A stretch of 64,000 nucleotides of DNA from NCBI RefSeq assembly GCF_028993555.1, contig NZ_CP118610.1, positions 3,653,001-3,717,000 of the forward strand. Reading direction: 5' to 3'. The notes beneath the pieces were generated by a model. It searched no databases and had not been told where the DNA came from. It saw only the letters and a list, made by a program, of their open reading frames with translations. Positions within the stretch are counted from its first letter, which is position 1. The number at the start of each line of letters is the position of its first letter. The stretch is from Ensifer adhaerens. GTDB lineage: Bacteria > Pseudomonadota > Alphaproteobacteria > Rhizobiales > Rhizobiaceae. The translations under genes and the position numbers were made by a program. This document shows positions 37,963 through 47,378 of the stretch, piece by piece.

Positions 37963-38059
37963 GGCTTTCGGCCTTTTCAGGTTCAAGTTTGTTGCGTTTT
38001 GCCCGCCTCCGTTCCATACGGGGGCGGTTCGCTATGAGGGCCCTGAAATCCCCGGGGAT
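37961..38059 (+). promoter_or_regulatory. Hairpin-rich gap between binding protein and permease genes
   Basis: Three structures are visible: a weak aaggc/gcctt hairpin with TTTCG loop at 37961-37975 overlapping the stop codon, a 9-bp stem (ccgcctccg/cgggggcgg, TTCCATA loop) at 38003-38027, and a perfect atccccggggat palindrome at 38048-38059. They could attenuate transcription or protect the upstream mRNA, giving more binding protein than permease. This is an inference. Confidence 0.45.
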
Positions 38060-38183
38060 GCCGGGGCCGCTCCAAAATTCTAAGCCGCACACACGCCCGG
38101 CCATCGACGGCCCCGTGTGCCAGGCGAGAGCGTCGCGCCCATAGAGACAAGCACGCGCGACACGTAGAAAAGAGGGTCTGGGG

Positions 38184-39062
38184 TTGAGTGTCATCGCTTT
38201 CTGGGGAGCCGTGGAACTGGGGCTGGTCTATGCCTTTGTTGCCCTTGGCGTCTTTCTCGCCTTCCGGGTGCTCGATTTCCCCGACCTGACGGTCGACGGA
38301 TCGTTTCCGCTGGGCGCTGCCGTCACCGCCGTGCTGATCATCGCCGGCGTCAATCCGTGGCTTGCGGCCGGCGTCGCCATGGTTGCGGGGGCTGCCGCCG
38401 GCATCGTCACGGCGATGCTCAATGTGCGCTTCAAGATCCTCAACCTGCTCGCCTCGATCCTGACGATGATCGCGCTGTTCTCGGTCAATCTGCGCGTCAT
38501 GGGCAAGCCCAACGTCGCGCTGATCAACGCCGATACGATGCTGTCGCCCTTCTACGGCCTCGGCCTTCGCGATTTCTACGTCCGGCCGCTGTTCATCGGC
38601 GTTCTGGTCATCATCGCGATCATCGTCGTCTGGCGCTTCCTTGAAAGCGATGCCGGTCTGGCGATGCGCGCCACCGGCGCCAACGCCCGCATGGCCCGCG
38701 CCCAAGGCGTCGACACCAACCGCCAGATCTATCTCGGCATGGCGATCTCCAACGCGCTGGTGGCGCTTGGCGGCGCGCTTTTTGCCCAGACCAACGGCTT
38801 TGCCGACGTCACCTCGGGCGTGGGCACCATCGTCGTCGGTCTTGCTGCTGTCATCATCGGCGAAACGCTGCTTGGCGCCCGCGGCATCCTGATCGCGCTG
38901 ATCGGCTGCGTGCTCGGCTCGATCCTCTACCGCATCGCCATCCAGTTGGCGCTGTCGACCGACATGCTCGGACTGCAGGCTTCCGACCTCAACTTCGTGA
39001 CGGCCGCACTCGTGACCTTTGCCCTTGTCCTTCCCCGCCTGCGTCGTGGAGGTGCGGCATGA
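38184..39062 (+). CDS. ABC transporter permease, TrpY-like
   Basis: A 292-residue membrane protein of the BPD_transp_2 type, with about eight to nine helices: LGLVYAFVALGVFLAFRVLDFPDLTVDGSFPLGAAVTAVLI at the N-terminus and LGARGILIALIGCVLGSILYRIAIQLAL near the end. This DFPDLTVDGSFPLG opening is usual in permeases that partner TrpX-type proteins. The start is TTG at 38184 with AGAGGG upstream. It overlaps the ATPase gene by ATGA. Confidence 0.9.
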   Translation: MSVIAFWGAVELGLVYAFVALGVFLAFRVLDFPDLTVDGSFPLGAAVTAVLIIAGVNPWLAAGVAMVAGAAAGIVTAMLNVRFKILNLLASILTMIALFSVNLRVMGKPNVALINADTMLSPFYGLGLRDFYVRPLFIGVLVIIAIIVVWRFLESDAGLAMRATGANARMARAQGVDTNRQIYLGMAISNALVALGGALFAQTNGFADVTSGVGTIVVGLAAVIIGETLLGARGILIALIGCVLGSILYRIAIQLALSTDMLGLQASDLNFVTAALVTFALVLPRLRRGGAA

Positions 39063-39853
39063 TCAGCGTCAACAACATCCAGGTTATCTTCGGCAAGGGC
39101 ACGCCGCTGCAGAAGCAGGCGCTGAACGGTGTCAGCCTGACGATCGAGCAGGGCTCCTTCGTCACTGTCATCGGCTCCAACGGTGCTGGCAAATCGACGC
39201 TGCTCGGCGTGCTCGCCGGCGACGTTTTGCCGAGTGCCGGCCAAGTGATGATCGGCAAGACCGATGTCAGCCGTAAAGGCACCGCTGCCCGCGCGGGCCT
39301 CGTCGCCCGCGTCTTCCAGGATCCCTTGACCGGAAGCTGCGGCGCACTGTCGATCGAGGAAAACCTGGCGCTTGCCGCCAAGCGTGGCGAAGCGCGCGGC
39401 CTGACCGCAGCGCTCGGCCCCAAGCGTCGCGAGCATTTCCGCGAGCGCATCGCCGAACTCAACCTCGGCCTCGAAAACCGCATGGGCGACCGCATGGACC
39501 TTCTGTCCGGTGGCCAGCGCCAGGCGGTTTCACTGGTCATGGCAACGCTCGCCGGTTCTGAAGTTCTACTGCTCGATGAGCATACGGCCGCACTCGACCC
39601 GGGCATGGCCGAGTTCGTGATGAACCTTACCCAGAAGATCGTTTCCGAGCGCAAGCTCACGACGATGATGGTGACGCACTCGATGCGCCAGGCGCTCGAT
39701 TACGGCCACCGCACCATCATGCTGCATGGCGGCGAGATCGTTCTCGACGTCGCCGGCGACAGCCGCAAGGAACTGCAGGTCGAGGACCTGATTGCCATGT
39801 TCCGCCGCATCCGCGGCCAGACGCTCGACGACGACGCGCTGCTGATCGGCTGA
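39059..39853 (+). CDS. ABC transporter ATP-binding protein, TrpZ-like
   Basis: A 264-residue ATPase. Walker A is GSNGAGKST near residue 40, the signature is LSGGQRQAVSLVMA, and Walker B is VLLLDEHTAALDP, where His replaces the usual Pro after the catalytic Glu. It completes the importer of the preceding two genes. The ATG overlaps the permease stop by four bases. Confidence 0.9.
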   Translation: MISVNNIQVIFGKGTPLQKQALNGVSLTIEQGSFVTVIGSNGAGKSTLLGVLAGDVLPSAGQVMIGKTDVSRKGTAARAGLVARVFQDPLTGSCGALSIEENLALAAKRGEARGLTAALGPKRREHFRERIAELNLGLENRMGDRMDLLSGGQRQAVSLVMATLAGSEVLLLDEHTAALDPGMAEFVMNLTQKIVSERKLTTMMVTHSMRQALDYGHRTIMLHGGEIVLDVAGDSRKELQVEDLIAMFRRIRGQTLDDDALLIG

Positions 39854-39876
39854 TCTCGAGTCTCTCAGAAGCCTGC

Positions 39877-40089
39877 CCCTCATCTGCCTGCCGGCATCTT
39901 CTCCCCGTAGAGACGGGGAGAAGAGAGCGTGCGGCACCCGCACCATCCCTCTTCAGACCCCCGCCTAGCTCGCAACTGATGAGCCATTCTTACGTTTCGA
40001 AACTACTCCGGCTGCAATCTTCTGGCGCCAACGCTGCAGCACGCGTTCTCCCCGCCTGCGGGGAGAAGATGCCGGCAGGCAGATGAGGG
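39877..40089. repeat. 213-bp element bounded by an exact 31-bp inverted repeat
   Basis: The left arm 39877-39907 and right arm 40059-40089 are exact reverse complements over 31 bases (the left arm begins ccctcatctgcctgcc). Each arm ends in a hairpin: ttctccccg/cggggagaa at 39899-39922 and at 40046-40067. It occupies nearly all of the 257-bp space between the convergent ATPase and LysE genes. There is no open frame for a transposase. It looks like two head-to-head copies of a rhizobial palindromic repeat. Confidence 0.8.
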
Positions 40090-40110
40090 ACAAGCCCCCG
40101 AAAACGCGTC

Positions 40111-40752
40111 TTACCGCGCCGTCGTCATAAAGATCTTCACCGCAAACACCGAGAAGACCCCGGCGAAGCTGAAGTCGAGCGCCCGCATGACACCCTTGTT
40201 TCGTTGAAGCCAGGAGGCCAGCCAGTCGGCGGCGAAGACGACCAGCATGTTGACCGGCATGCCGATGGTGATGAAGAACAGCCCGAGGAACAGGAGCTTG
40301 CCAGTGACCGACGGATCGTCGGCGCTGACGAATTGCGGCAGGAAGGTCATGAAGAAGATGATGACCTTGGGGTTCAAGAGGTTCACCCAGAAGCCGGCGG
40401 AGATGTTGGCAAACGCCGTACCCTCCGTCACCTCAACCTTCTGCACCGAAATGCTGGAACCGAAGCGGATCGCCTGGATGGCAAGCCACAGCAGATAGGC
40501 GGCGCCACCGGTCTTGAGGATGGTAAAGGCGGTAGGCGAGGCGGTGATCAGCGCCGAAATGCCGAAGGCGACCAGAAGCGTATGAACGACGATGCCGAAG
40601 CTGGTACCAAGCACGACGAAGAGCGCTGCCTTCTTGCCCTGGGCCAGCGCGCGGCTGATCGATAGCGTCATGTCCGGGCCGGGCGTCGCCGCCAGAAGCA
40701 GCGTCGCAGCCGCGAAGGTGGCAAGGATCGGCAGGCTGGGAATGAAGTCCAT
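40111..40752 (-). CDS. LysE family translocator
   Basis: A 213-residue, six-helix exporter of the RhtB/LysE family. The signature ATPGPDMTLSISRALAQGKKAALFVVLGTSFGIVVHTLLVAFGISAL is at residues 20-70, and FWVNLLNPKVIIFFMTFLPQFV is the second conserved block. Members export amino acids or homoserine lactones; the substrate is not visible. It is convergent with the TrpZ-like ATPase and divergent from argG. Confidence 0.9.
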   Translation of the reverse strand: MDFIPSLPILATFAAATLLLAATPGPDMTLSISRALAQGKKAALFVVLGTSFGIVVHTLLVAFGISALITASPTAFTILKTGGAAYLLWLAIQAIRFGSSISVQKVEVTEGTAFANISAGFWVNLLNPKVIIFFMTFLPQFVSADDPSVTGKLLFLGLFFITIGMPVNMLVVFAADWLASWLQRNKGVMRALDFSFAGVFSVFAVKIFMTTAR

Positions 40753-40923
40753 CGTCGGTCTCCTCGGCGCAGGATCGCTCCCTCTAACGCCGCACTTCTG
40801 CTTTTGCCAGCGGATTCGCTCCGTCAGGCGTTCTAGAGCTTGTATCGCCGCAGGTTCTGGCTAAAGTGCCGCAGATTTGCACGCGGCATCGCCGCCCTCC
40901 CCAAGACCAGACGGACGGAAACC

Positions 40924-42141
<1,218 letters not shown>

Positions 42142-42159
42142 GATCCGTCTGCTGAAAAT

Positions 42160-42196
42160 AAAAAAGCCTCCGCGACCCGTTCGCGGAGGCTTTTTT
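42160..42196. terminator. Bidirectional terminator between argG and the efflux gene
   Basis: A 15-bp perfect stem (aaaaagcctccgcga/tcgcggaggcttttt) with a CCCGT loop. A-run and T-run flanks make it work for both convergent genes. Confidence 0.93.
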
Positions 42197-42203
42197 GTAC
42201 CGG

Positions 42204-43442
42204 CTACTCCGCCGCTTCCGGCAGCGGATCCTCGCGGTCAACGGCCACCGCCAGCGGCTTCAACCGCACGGTCCGGCGATACCAGACATAGCTGAGGATG
42301 CAGACGAGACCGAAGCTCGGGATGATCGTGCCAAGCGCCAGCACCGGAACTCCAACGGCAGCGGCAATCGCCCCGCCGAGCAGCCCTGAGCCCATCTGGA
42401 CGAAGCCCATCATCGCCGAAGCGGTGCCGGCGATATCCGGGAAAGGTGCCATCGCCGCCGTCATCATATAGGGCATGACGAAGGCGATGCCGAAAGCATA
42501 GATGCCGATCGGCAGCATGACCGAGAGGAAGCTCGGCGAGAGCGCGTGCATGCTATAGGCAAGGACGAGGCTGGCTAGACCGATGAAGACGAGGCCTGCC
42601 GGCACCAGCGCCTGTGGTGTGAAGCGGCGCATCAAGAGCCGCACCACCACAGTTCCGGAAAAGAACAGACCCGACTGCATCAGCATGCCGACGCCGAATT
42701 CCGTCGGCGTCAGGCCGACTTCGTTGATCAGCACGAAGGGCAGCATCGTCGCCCAGGCATAGAGCGCGCCGACCGCACCGCCGATGACCAGCGTCGAGGA
42801 GATGAAGCGGCTGTCGCTGACCAGGCGTCGATAGGCAGTAAGGATCGGCCTCAGATGGCCCTTGGCCCGATCGGGCGTCGACGTCTCCGCCATGAAGAAC
42901 TGCACGGTGAAACAGGCCATGGCGGCAAAACCAACCATCAGGAAAAAGATCGATTGCCAGCCGAAAAGGCCGAGCGCCAGACCGCCAAGCGTCGGCGACA
43001 CCGCGGGTCCAAGCGCCAGCATCATGCCGATCATGTTCATGATCCGCGCCGCCTCCGTCCCGGTGAACTGGTCCCGCACGATCGCCCGCGCTACCGTCAT
43101 GCCGACGGAAGCACCGATGCCCTGTACGAGCCGCCCGGCCAAAAGCACCGCAACCGACGGCGCAAAAGCCGCCATCAGGCTGCCGACGAGATAGATCGCC
43201 ATGAAGATCAGCGTCGCGCGCCGTCGCCCGATGACGTCGGAGAGCGTGCCGGAGACGAGCTGGGCAAAGGCGAAACCGGCGAAATAGAGCGACAGCGTCA
43301 TCTTAATCGCCGCCTCGCTCGAGGAGAAGGCACGCACCAGCTCCGGCATGGCTGGCGTATAGAGCGCCATGGAAACAGGCCCGAGCGCCACCAGGAACGC
43401 CCCGATGATGCTGGTGCGCCGCTCGCTCATGCGACGCGTCAT
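42204..43442 (-). CDS. Bcr/CflA-type MFS multidrug efflux transporter
   Basis: A 412-residue, 12-helix major facilitator. The loop 2-3 signature is GTLSDVIGRRRATLIFMAIYLVGS near residue 63, and motif C is in LALGPAVSPTLGGL near residue 145, typical of the drug:H+ antiporter group. The Bcr/CflA subgroup fits best. It overlaps the upstream MarR gene by ATGA, so the regulator and the pump form one operon. Confidence 0.9.
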   Translation of the reverse strand: MTRRMSERRTSIIGAFLVALGPVSMALYTPAMPELVRAFSSSEAAIKMTLSLYFAGFAFAQLVSGTLSDVIGRRRATLIFMAIYLVGSLMAAFAPSVAVLLAGRLVQGIGASVGMTVARAIVRDQFTGTEAARIMNMIGMMLALGPAVSPTLGGLALGLFGWQSIFFLMVGFAAMACFTVQFFMAETSTPDRAKGHLRPILTAYRRLVSDSRFISSTLVIGGAVGALYAWATMLPFVLINEVGLTPTEFGVGMLMQSGLFFSGTVVVRLLMRRFTPQALVPAGLVFIGLASLVLAYSMHALSPSFLSVMLPIGIYAFGIAFVMPYMMTAAMAPFPDIAGTASAMMGFVQMGSGLLGGAIAAAVGVPVLALGTIIPSFGLVCILSYVWYRRTVRLKPLAVAVDREDPLPEAAE

Positions 43443-43954
43443 TGCGCGGCTCCGGACTTACCCTCGGGCTTCTCGCCGGTTTCCTTGCCGGCAAGGCACG
43501 GATCAAGCTCACGCAGGTTGTCGCGCAGGATGCGCAAGTTGGCGCAGAGAACTTCGCGCGTCGCCTCGTCGAGCCCTGCGGTATAGGCGTTCATCATCTC
43601 CCTGAGCCCCGTCATCAGCTCGGTGAGCAGCGGACCGGCCTTCTCGGTGATCACGACGTTCTTGGCGCGGCGGTCCGCAGGATCCGGCACGCGGGCAACA
43701 AGGCCCATCGCCTCCAGCCGGTCGAGATAGGCCGAAAGCGTCATCGGCTCGATCCCCATGCGGGTCGCGATCTCAGCCTGCTTGATGCCTTCTGTCAGCG
43801 CCACCTGGATCAGCGTGCGCGCCTCGCCGGGCGTGATGCCCAGATCCATGGCATTGACCTTGCGGTCGAAAGCCCCGCGCAAAAGGCGCGAGACGTCCGT
43901 GAGCAGCATTCCGATGGTTTCGGATTCGAGTTTGAAAGGCATAAGGTCGTTCAC
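43439..43954 (-). CDS. MarR-family regulator of the efflux operon
   Basis: A 171-residue MarR protein. The winged helix is at about residues 40-105: TPGEARTLIQVALTEGIKQAEIATRMGIEPMTLSAYLDRLEAMGLVARVPDPADRRAKNVVITEKAG. The start is GTG at 43954, or ATG at 43942. It is co-translated with the downstream pump, and a TAAG-N5-CTTA inverted repeat lies 12 bases upstream. It is likely an autorepressor released by a pump substrate. Confidence 0.9.
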   Translation of the reverse strand: MNDLMPFKLESETIGMLLTDVSRLLRGAFDRKVNAMDLGITPGEARTLIQVALTEGIKQAEIATRMGIEPMTLSAYLDRLEAMGLVARVPDPADRRAKNVVITEKAGPLLTELMTGLREMMNAYTAGLDEATREVLCANLRILRDNLRELDPCLAGKETGEKPEGKSGAAQ

Positions 43955-43965
43955 AAATGATATAA

Positions 43966-43978
43966 TAAGTTTTGCTTA
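43966..43978. promoter_or_regulatory. Candidate operator of the MarR-efflux operon
   Basis: taag-ttttg-ctta is a perfect inverted repeat with five-base spacer, in an AT-rich stretch (tatcatttg on the coding side) just upstream of the regulator's start. It overlaps the likely promoter. Confidence 0.45.
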
Positions 43979-44018
43979 CCATATCTCCCGCCGCCGTTCA
44001 ACGCGTCACTGGTTGCAG

Positions 44019-45848
44019 CTAGCCTTCCAGCTCCTCGCGCAGCATCTCGAGCTCCAGCCACTCTTCCTCCATGCGAGCGAGATCCGCACGCAGCTTCTCC
44101 AGTTCCTGCGCCAGCTTCGCAAAGGCGTTTGGATCTTTTGTGAAGAGGTTGGGATCGGCCATCTTTTCTTCGCGCTTGGCCGCCTCGGCCTCCGCCTTGG
44201 CGATCTCCTTCGGCAGGTTTTCGAGCGCGAACTTCTGCTTGTAGGAGAGCTTGCCCTTGGCCGCCTTCGGTGCATCGGCAGCGGGTCCGGCCGTTTCGCT
44301 CGCCTTGGCCTTTTCAGCCTTCTCCGCCTTGCGCTTCTCTTCGATTGCGCCCTTGCGCTGCGCCATCATGTCGGAATAGCCGCCGGCATATTCGATCCAA
44401 CGGCCGTCCGGCTCCTCGGGGTTTGCCGGCGCGATCGTCGAGGTGACGGTACGGTCGAGGAAGTCACGGTCGTGGCTGACGAGGATAACCGTACCGGCAA
44501 AGCCGGCGACGATTTCCTGCAACAGGTCGAGCGTTTCGATGTCGAGGTCGTTGGTCGGCTCGTCGAGGATCAAGAGGTTGGTCGCCCGCGACAGGATGCG
44601 CGCCAGCATCAGCCGAGCACGCTCGCCACCCGAGAGCTCGCGGATCGGGGTTCGCGCCTGCTCCGGCTGGAACAGGAAATCCTTCATGTAACCGGTGACG
44701 TGACGCTGCTCGCCGTTGACGAGCAGGTTGTCGCCGCGTCCGTCTGTCAGGTAATGCGCCAGAGTGTCGTCGAGATTGAGGTCTTCGCGCTTCTGGTCGA
44801 GCGTCGCCATTTCGAGATTGGTGCCGAGCTTCACTGTTCCCGCGTCCGGCTCGATCTGACCGGTCAGCATCTTCAGAAGCGTCGTCTTGCCGGCGCCGTT
44901 CGGGCCGACGAGACCAATGCGGTCGCCCCGGTGCACGCGGATCGAGAAGGGCGCAACGATGGTGCGGTCGCCATAGGCCTTGCTGATCTTCTCCGCCTCG
45001 ATCACCAGCTTGCCGGATTCCTTGGCGTCGGCGGCAGTCGCTTGAACGGTGCCCTGCGGCCCCTTGTGGCCGCGATAGGTCGCCCGCATGGTCTGCAGCT
45101 CGCCGAGCCGGCGCATGTTGCGCTTGCGCCGCGCGGTCACGCCGTAACGCAGCCAGTGCTCCTCGCGCTCGATCGCCTTGCCGAGCTTGTGCTGTTCCAG
45201 TTCCTCGGCCTCGAGTACCTCGTCGCGCCACGCTTCGAAATGCGCAAAACCGCGATCGAGCCGGCGCGACTGGCCACGATCGAGCCAGACGGTCGCGGTC
45301 GACACCTTCTCCAGAAAACGCCGGTCGTGCGAAATCAGCACAAGCGCCGAGCGGCTGCGGGTCAACTCGTCTTCCAGCCATTCGATCGTCGGCAGGTCGA
45401 GATGGTTGGTCGGCTCGTCAAGCAGGAGGATATCCGGCTCAGGCGCCATGACGCGCGCCAATGCCGCGCGGCGCGCCTCGCCGCCGGAGAGCCGCTTCGG
45501 GTCCTCTTCGCCGGTGAGACCGAGATGCTGCAGCAGATAGGCGACACGATAGGGATCATCGCTCGGACCAAGACCCGCCTCGGCATAGGCCTGCACCGTG
45601 TCGTAGCCGTCGAAATCCGGTGCCTGGTGCAGATAGCGGATGGTCGCGGAGGGGTGGCGGAACACCTCGCCCGACTGCGCCTCTGCAAGTCCCGCGGCGA
45701 TCTTCATCAGCGTCGACTTGCCCGAGCCGTTGCGGCCGACCAGGCAGATGCGGTCGCCCGGCTCAACTTGCAGGTTGGCGCCGGCCAGAAGCGGTGCGCC
45801 ACCAAAGGTGAGGAAGATATCGTCGAGTTTCAGAATGGGAGGCGCCAA
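44019..45848 (-). CDS. ABC-F family ATPase, Uup-like
   Basis: A 609-residue protein with two ABC domains and no membrane part. Walker A motifs are GRNGSGKST near residue 37 and GPNGAGKTT near residue 320; signatures are LSGGEARRAALARV and LSGGERARLMLARI. The linker between the domains is helical and charged. The C-terminus (EEKRKAEKAEKAKA onward, about residues 520-609) is a coiled coil, as in Uup, which binds branched DNA and ribosomes. It follows the thiamine diphosphokinase gene by 3 bases. Confidence 0.9.
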   Translation of the reverse strand: MAPPILKLDDIFLTFGGAPLLAGANLQVEPGDRICLVGRNGSGKSTLMKIAAGLAEAQSGEVFRHPSATIRYLHQAPDFDGYDTVQAYAEAGLGPSDDPYRVAYLLQHLGLTGEEDPKRLSGGEARRAALARVMAPEPDILLLDEPTNHLDLPTIEWLEDELTRSRSALVLISHDRRFLEKVSTATVWLDRGQSRRLDRGFAHFEAWRDEVLEAEELEQHKLGKAIEREEHWLRYGVTARRKRNMRRLGELQTMRATYRGHKGPQGTVQATAADAKESGKLVIEAEKISKAYGDRTIVAPFSIRVHRGDRIGLVGPNGAGKTTLLKMLTGQIEPDAGTVKLGTNLEMATLDQKREDLNLDDTLAHYLTDGRGDNLLVNGEQRHVTGYMKDFLFQPEQARTPIRELSGGERARLMLARILSRATNLLILDEPTNDLDIETLDLLQEIVAGFAGTVILVSHDRDFLDRTVTSTIAPANPEEPDGRWIEYAGGYSDMMAQRKGAIEEKRKAEKAEKAKASETAGPAADAPKAAKGKLSYKQKFALENLPKEIAKAEAEAAKREEKMADPNLFTKDPNAFAKLAQELEKLRADLARMEEEWLELEMLREELEG

Positions 45849-45851
45849 GGC

Positions 45852-46514
45852 TCAGGCTCCGGAAAGATCATAGGGGCGGGCGAGCACGATGGCGCGGCCG
45901 CTCTTGAGAGTGAAGCGGAGGGGACCCTCCGCGACGTTGGAAACGGTTCGGGACGAGCCGAACGGCAAAGTGAAATCGTCGAGCGGGTAACGCGCATTGA
46001 CGATCGAAAGACCGTCAAGCTCCGTCAATCCCAGCACGGAGAACAGGCAACCCTTCGGCAAGTCGAGCTCGAGCGCACCGGCAAGCAGCGGATAGGCCTC
46101 CTCCTCACCCGAGGTCATCAGGACCGAGAGACCACGTTCGGCAAGCGCAACGGCTTGCAACAGGTGCAGGAAGGCATGGTCGCTGCGCGTTCCGCCGAGC
46201 GCGCCGGCAAAGATCAGGTTGTCGGCACCACGCGAGAGCGCCGCCTCGACCGCGATCTCGCCATCGGTCGCCGCCTTGGCCGCCGGATAGGGTTCGCGTG
46301 GAACCGAGGCAAACTCGGAAAGCAGGGCGTCTTCGGTCGAGTCGAAATCGCCGACCCAGACATCGGGCGTCACGCCAAGCAAACGCGCGTGCCGCATGCC
46401 GCCATCCGCCGCGACGAAGCGGCTTCCGCTGAGCTGGCGTGTCAGCCGGTCGGTCGCCGAAAGGGCGCCGCCAAGCAGAATGGTGAAGGTCGATCGAGCC
46501 ATGGCAAAGCCCAT
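45852..46514 (-). CDS. Thiamine diphosphokinase
   Basis: A 220-residue enzyme that converts thiamine to thiamine diphosphate with ATP. The catalytic region shows FVAADGGMRHARLLGVTPDVWVGDFDST, and GGTRSDHAFLHLLQA is the second conserved loop; the C-terminal beta part includes GLSIVNARYPLDDFTL. It lies 0.9 kb from thiBPQ, so uptake and pyrophosphorylation of thiamine are encoded close together. Two starts are possible (46514, or 46502 giving MARSTF). Confidence 0.92.
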   Translation of the reverse strand: MGFAMARSTFTILLGGALSATDRLTRQLSGSRFVAADGGMRHARLLGVTPDVWVGDFDSTEDALLSEFASVPREPYPAAKAATDGEIAVEAALSRGADNLIFAGALGGTRSDHAFLHLLQAVALAERGLSVLMTSGEEEAYPLLAGALELDLPKGCLFSVLGLTELDGLSIVNARYPLDDFTLPFGSSRTVSNVAEGPLRFTLKSGRAIVLARPYDLSGA

Positions 46515-46586
46515 AGCGCAAAGGACCGCGGAAGGAAAACGAAGAAAACCGTTGGACGGCCGGATCTAAAGAATTTGCGAAAGCCG

Positions 46587-47072
46587 TCAGTGGCCTTCCG
46601 GCACCGGATCGGGAAACAGCATGCCGGCATAGATACCCGGTGTCGAATCCGGAATCTCGATTGCACCGGCCACCCGCTCGTAGAACTTCGCCGGCCCGAC
46701 CCCGCCGATCACCGCGTAGCCATAGCCGGTCTCGCGCATCGCCGTCAGGCTTTCGATCAGCAGCGCCTCACCGATGCCCTGCCCGCGCATGTTTTCGTCG
46801 ACGCCCGTTGGCCCGAAGAAGCCGAGTGCGGTTACGTCATGGCAGGCAAAGCCGACGATCTTTTCGTCGTGCACGGCGATGTGGATGCGCGTCGGAGTCG
46901 AGGAAAAGGCCGCCTCCGCCTCCCCTGCCCAGCCGGCTCCAAAAGTCTTCTCGATCCAGGAGACAACGAGGCGGCGCTCCGGCGCCATGGCGCGGCGAAT
47001 GCTGATACCCGCACCGAGCCGTGATTGGGACTGCGCAGGCAGGGCATAAAGTCGAACGAGCATATCTGGCAT
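46587..47072 (-). CDS. GNAT family N-acetyltransferase
   Basis: A 161-residue GNAT protein. The acetyl-CoA loop is VDENMRGQGIGEALLIESLTAM near residue 92; the acceptor side includes VIGGVGPAKFYERVAGAIEIP. It is preceded by a strong AGGAGG site. It lies between the thiamine diphosphokinase and thiBPQ, but nothing in its sequence ties it to thiamine. The substrate is unknown. Confidence 0.85.
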   Translation of the reverse strand: MPDMLVRLYALPAQSQSRLGAGISIRRAMAPERRLVVSWIEKTFGAGWAGEAEAAFSSTPTRIHIAVHDEKIVGFACHDVTALGFFGPTGVDENMRGQGIGEALLIESLTAMRETGYGYAVIGGVGPAKFYERVAGAIEIPDSTPGIYAGMLFPDPVPEGH

Positions 47073-47218
47073 GGCGTTTCCTCCTCGTTGCAGTTGTGTA
47101 GCGCAGTCGGCGGCTTACGCAAACACAAGCCACTGCACTGATCAAAGCGCCGCTCGCGACTAGCCCCAAACATCGCTTGCCACCGAACCAACCTAGCGGT
47201 AAATCTCTTGCCGCTCTA

Positions 47219-47316
47219 ACGGGGTGCCTCCCGACCGCGAAGCGGCCGGAGGCTGAGAGGCGTGAAACGCCAACCCGCGGAACCTGATCCGGCTCATACC
47301 GGCGGAGGGATTAGAC
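47219..47316 (+). ncRNA. TPP riboswitch (THI element) controlling thiBPQ
   Basis: The conserved THI-box features appear in order: ggggtgcc, a variable stem (gaccgcgaagcggcc), ggctgagagg, a small hairpin (gcgtgaaacgc), acccgcggaacctgatc, and ccggctcataccggcggagggatt. The element ends 62 bases before the thiB ATG. No terminator hairpin with a T-run follows, so control is probably at translation initiation, with the gggagagagg ribosome site at 47361-47370 as the target. Confidence 0.95.
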
Positions 47317-47378
47317 GCGATCGGATCGATACGCCCTTTTCCCATGCAACAACGAACTTTGGGAGAGAGGTGCTCGCC

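Noticed and set aside
39059..39853. TrpZ-like ATPase read as an inactive ABC protein because His follows the Walker B Glu
   Set aside because: The catalytic Glu is intact (LLLDEH) and only the following Pro is replaced, which occurs in active members of this group.
43758..47024. A 1088-codon open frame on the plus strand opposite the MarR, Uup, thiamine kinase and GNAT genes
   Set aside because: It is antisense to four well-identified genes and crosses their borders. The apparent protein is His/Arg/Gly-rich without domain features, as expected for the complement of GC-rich genes.
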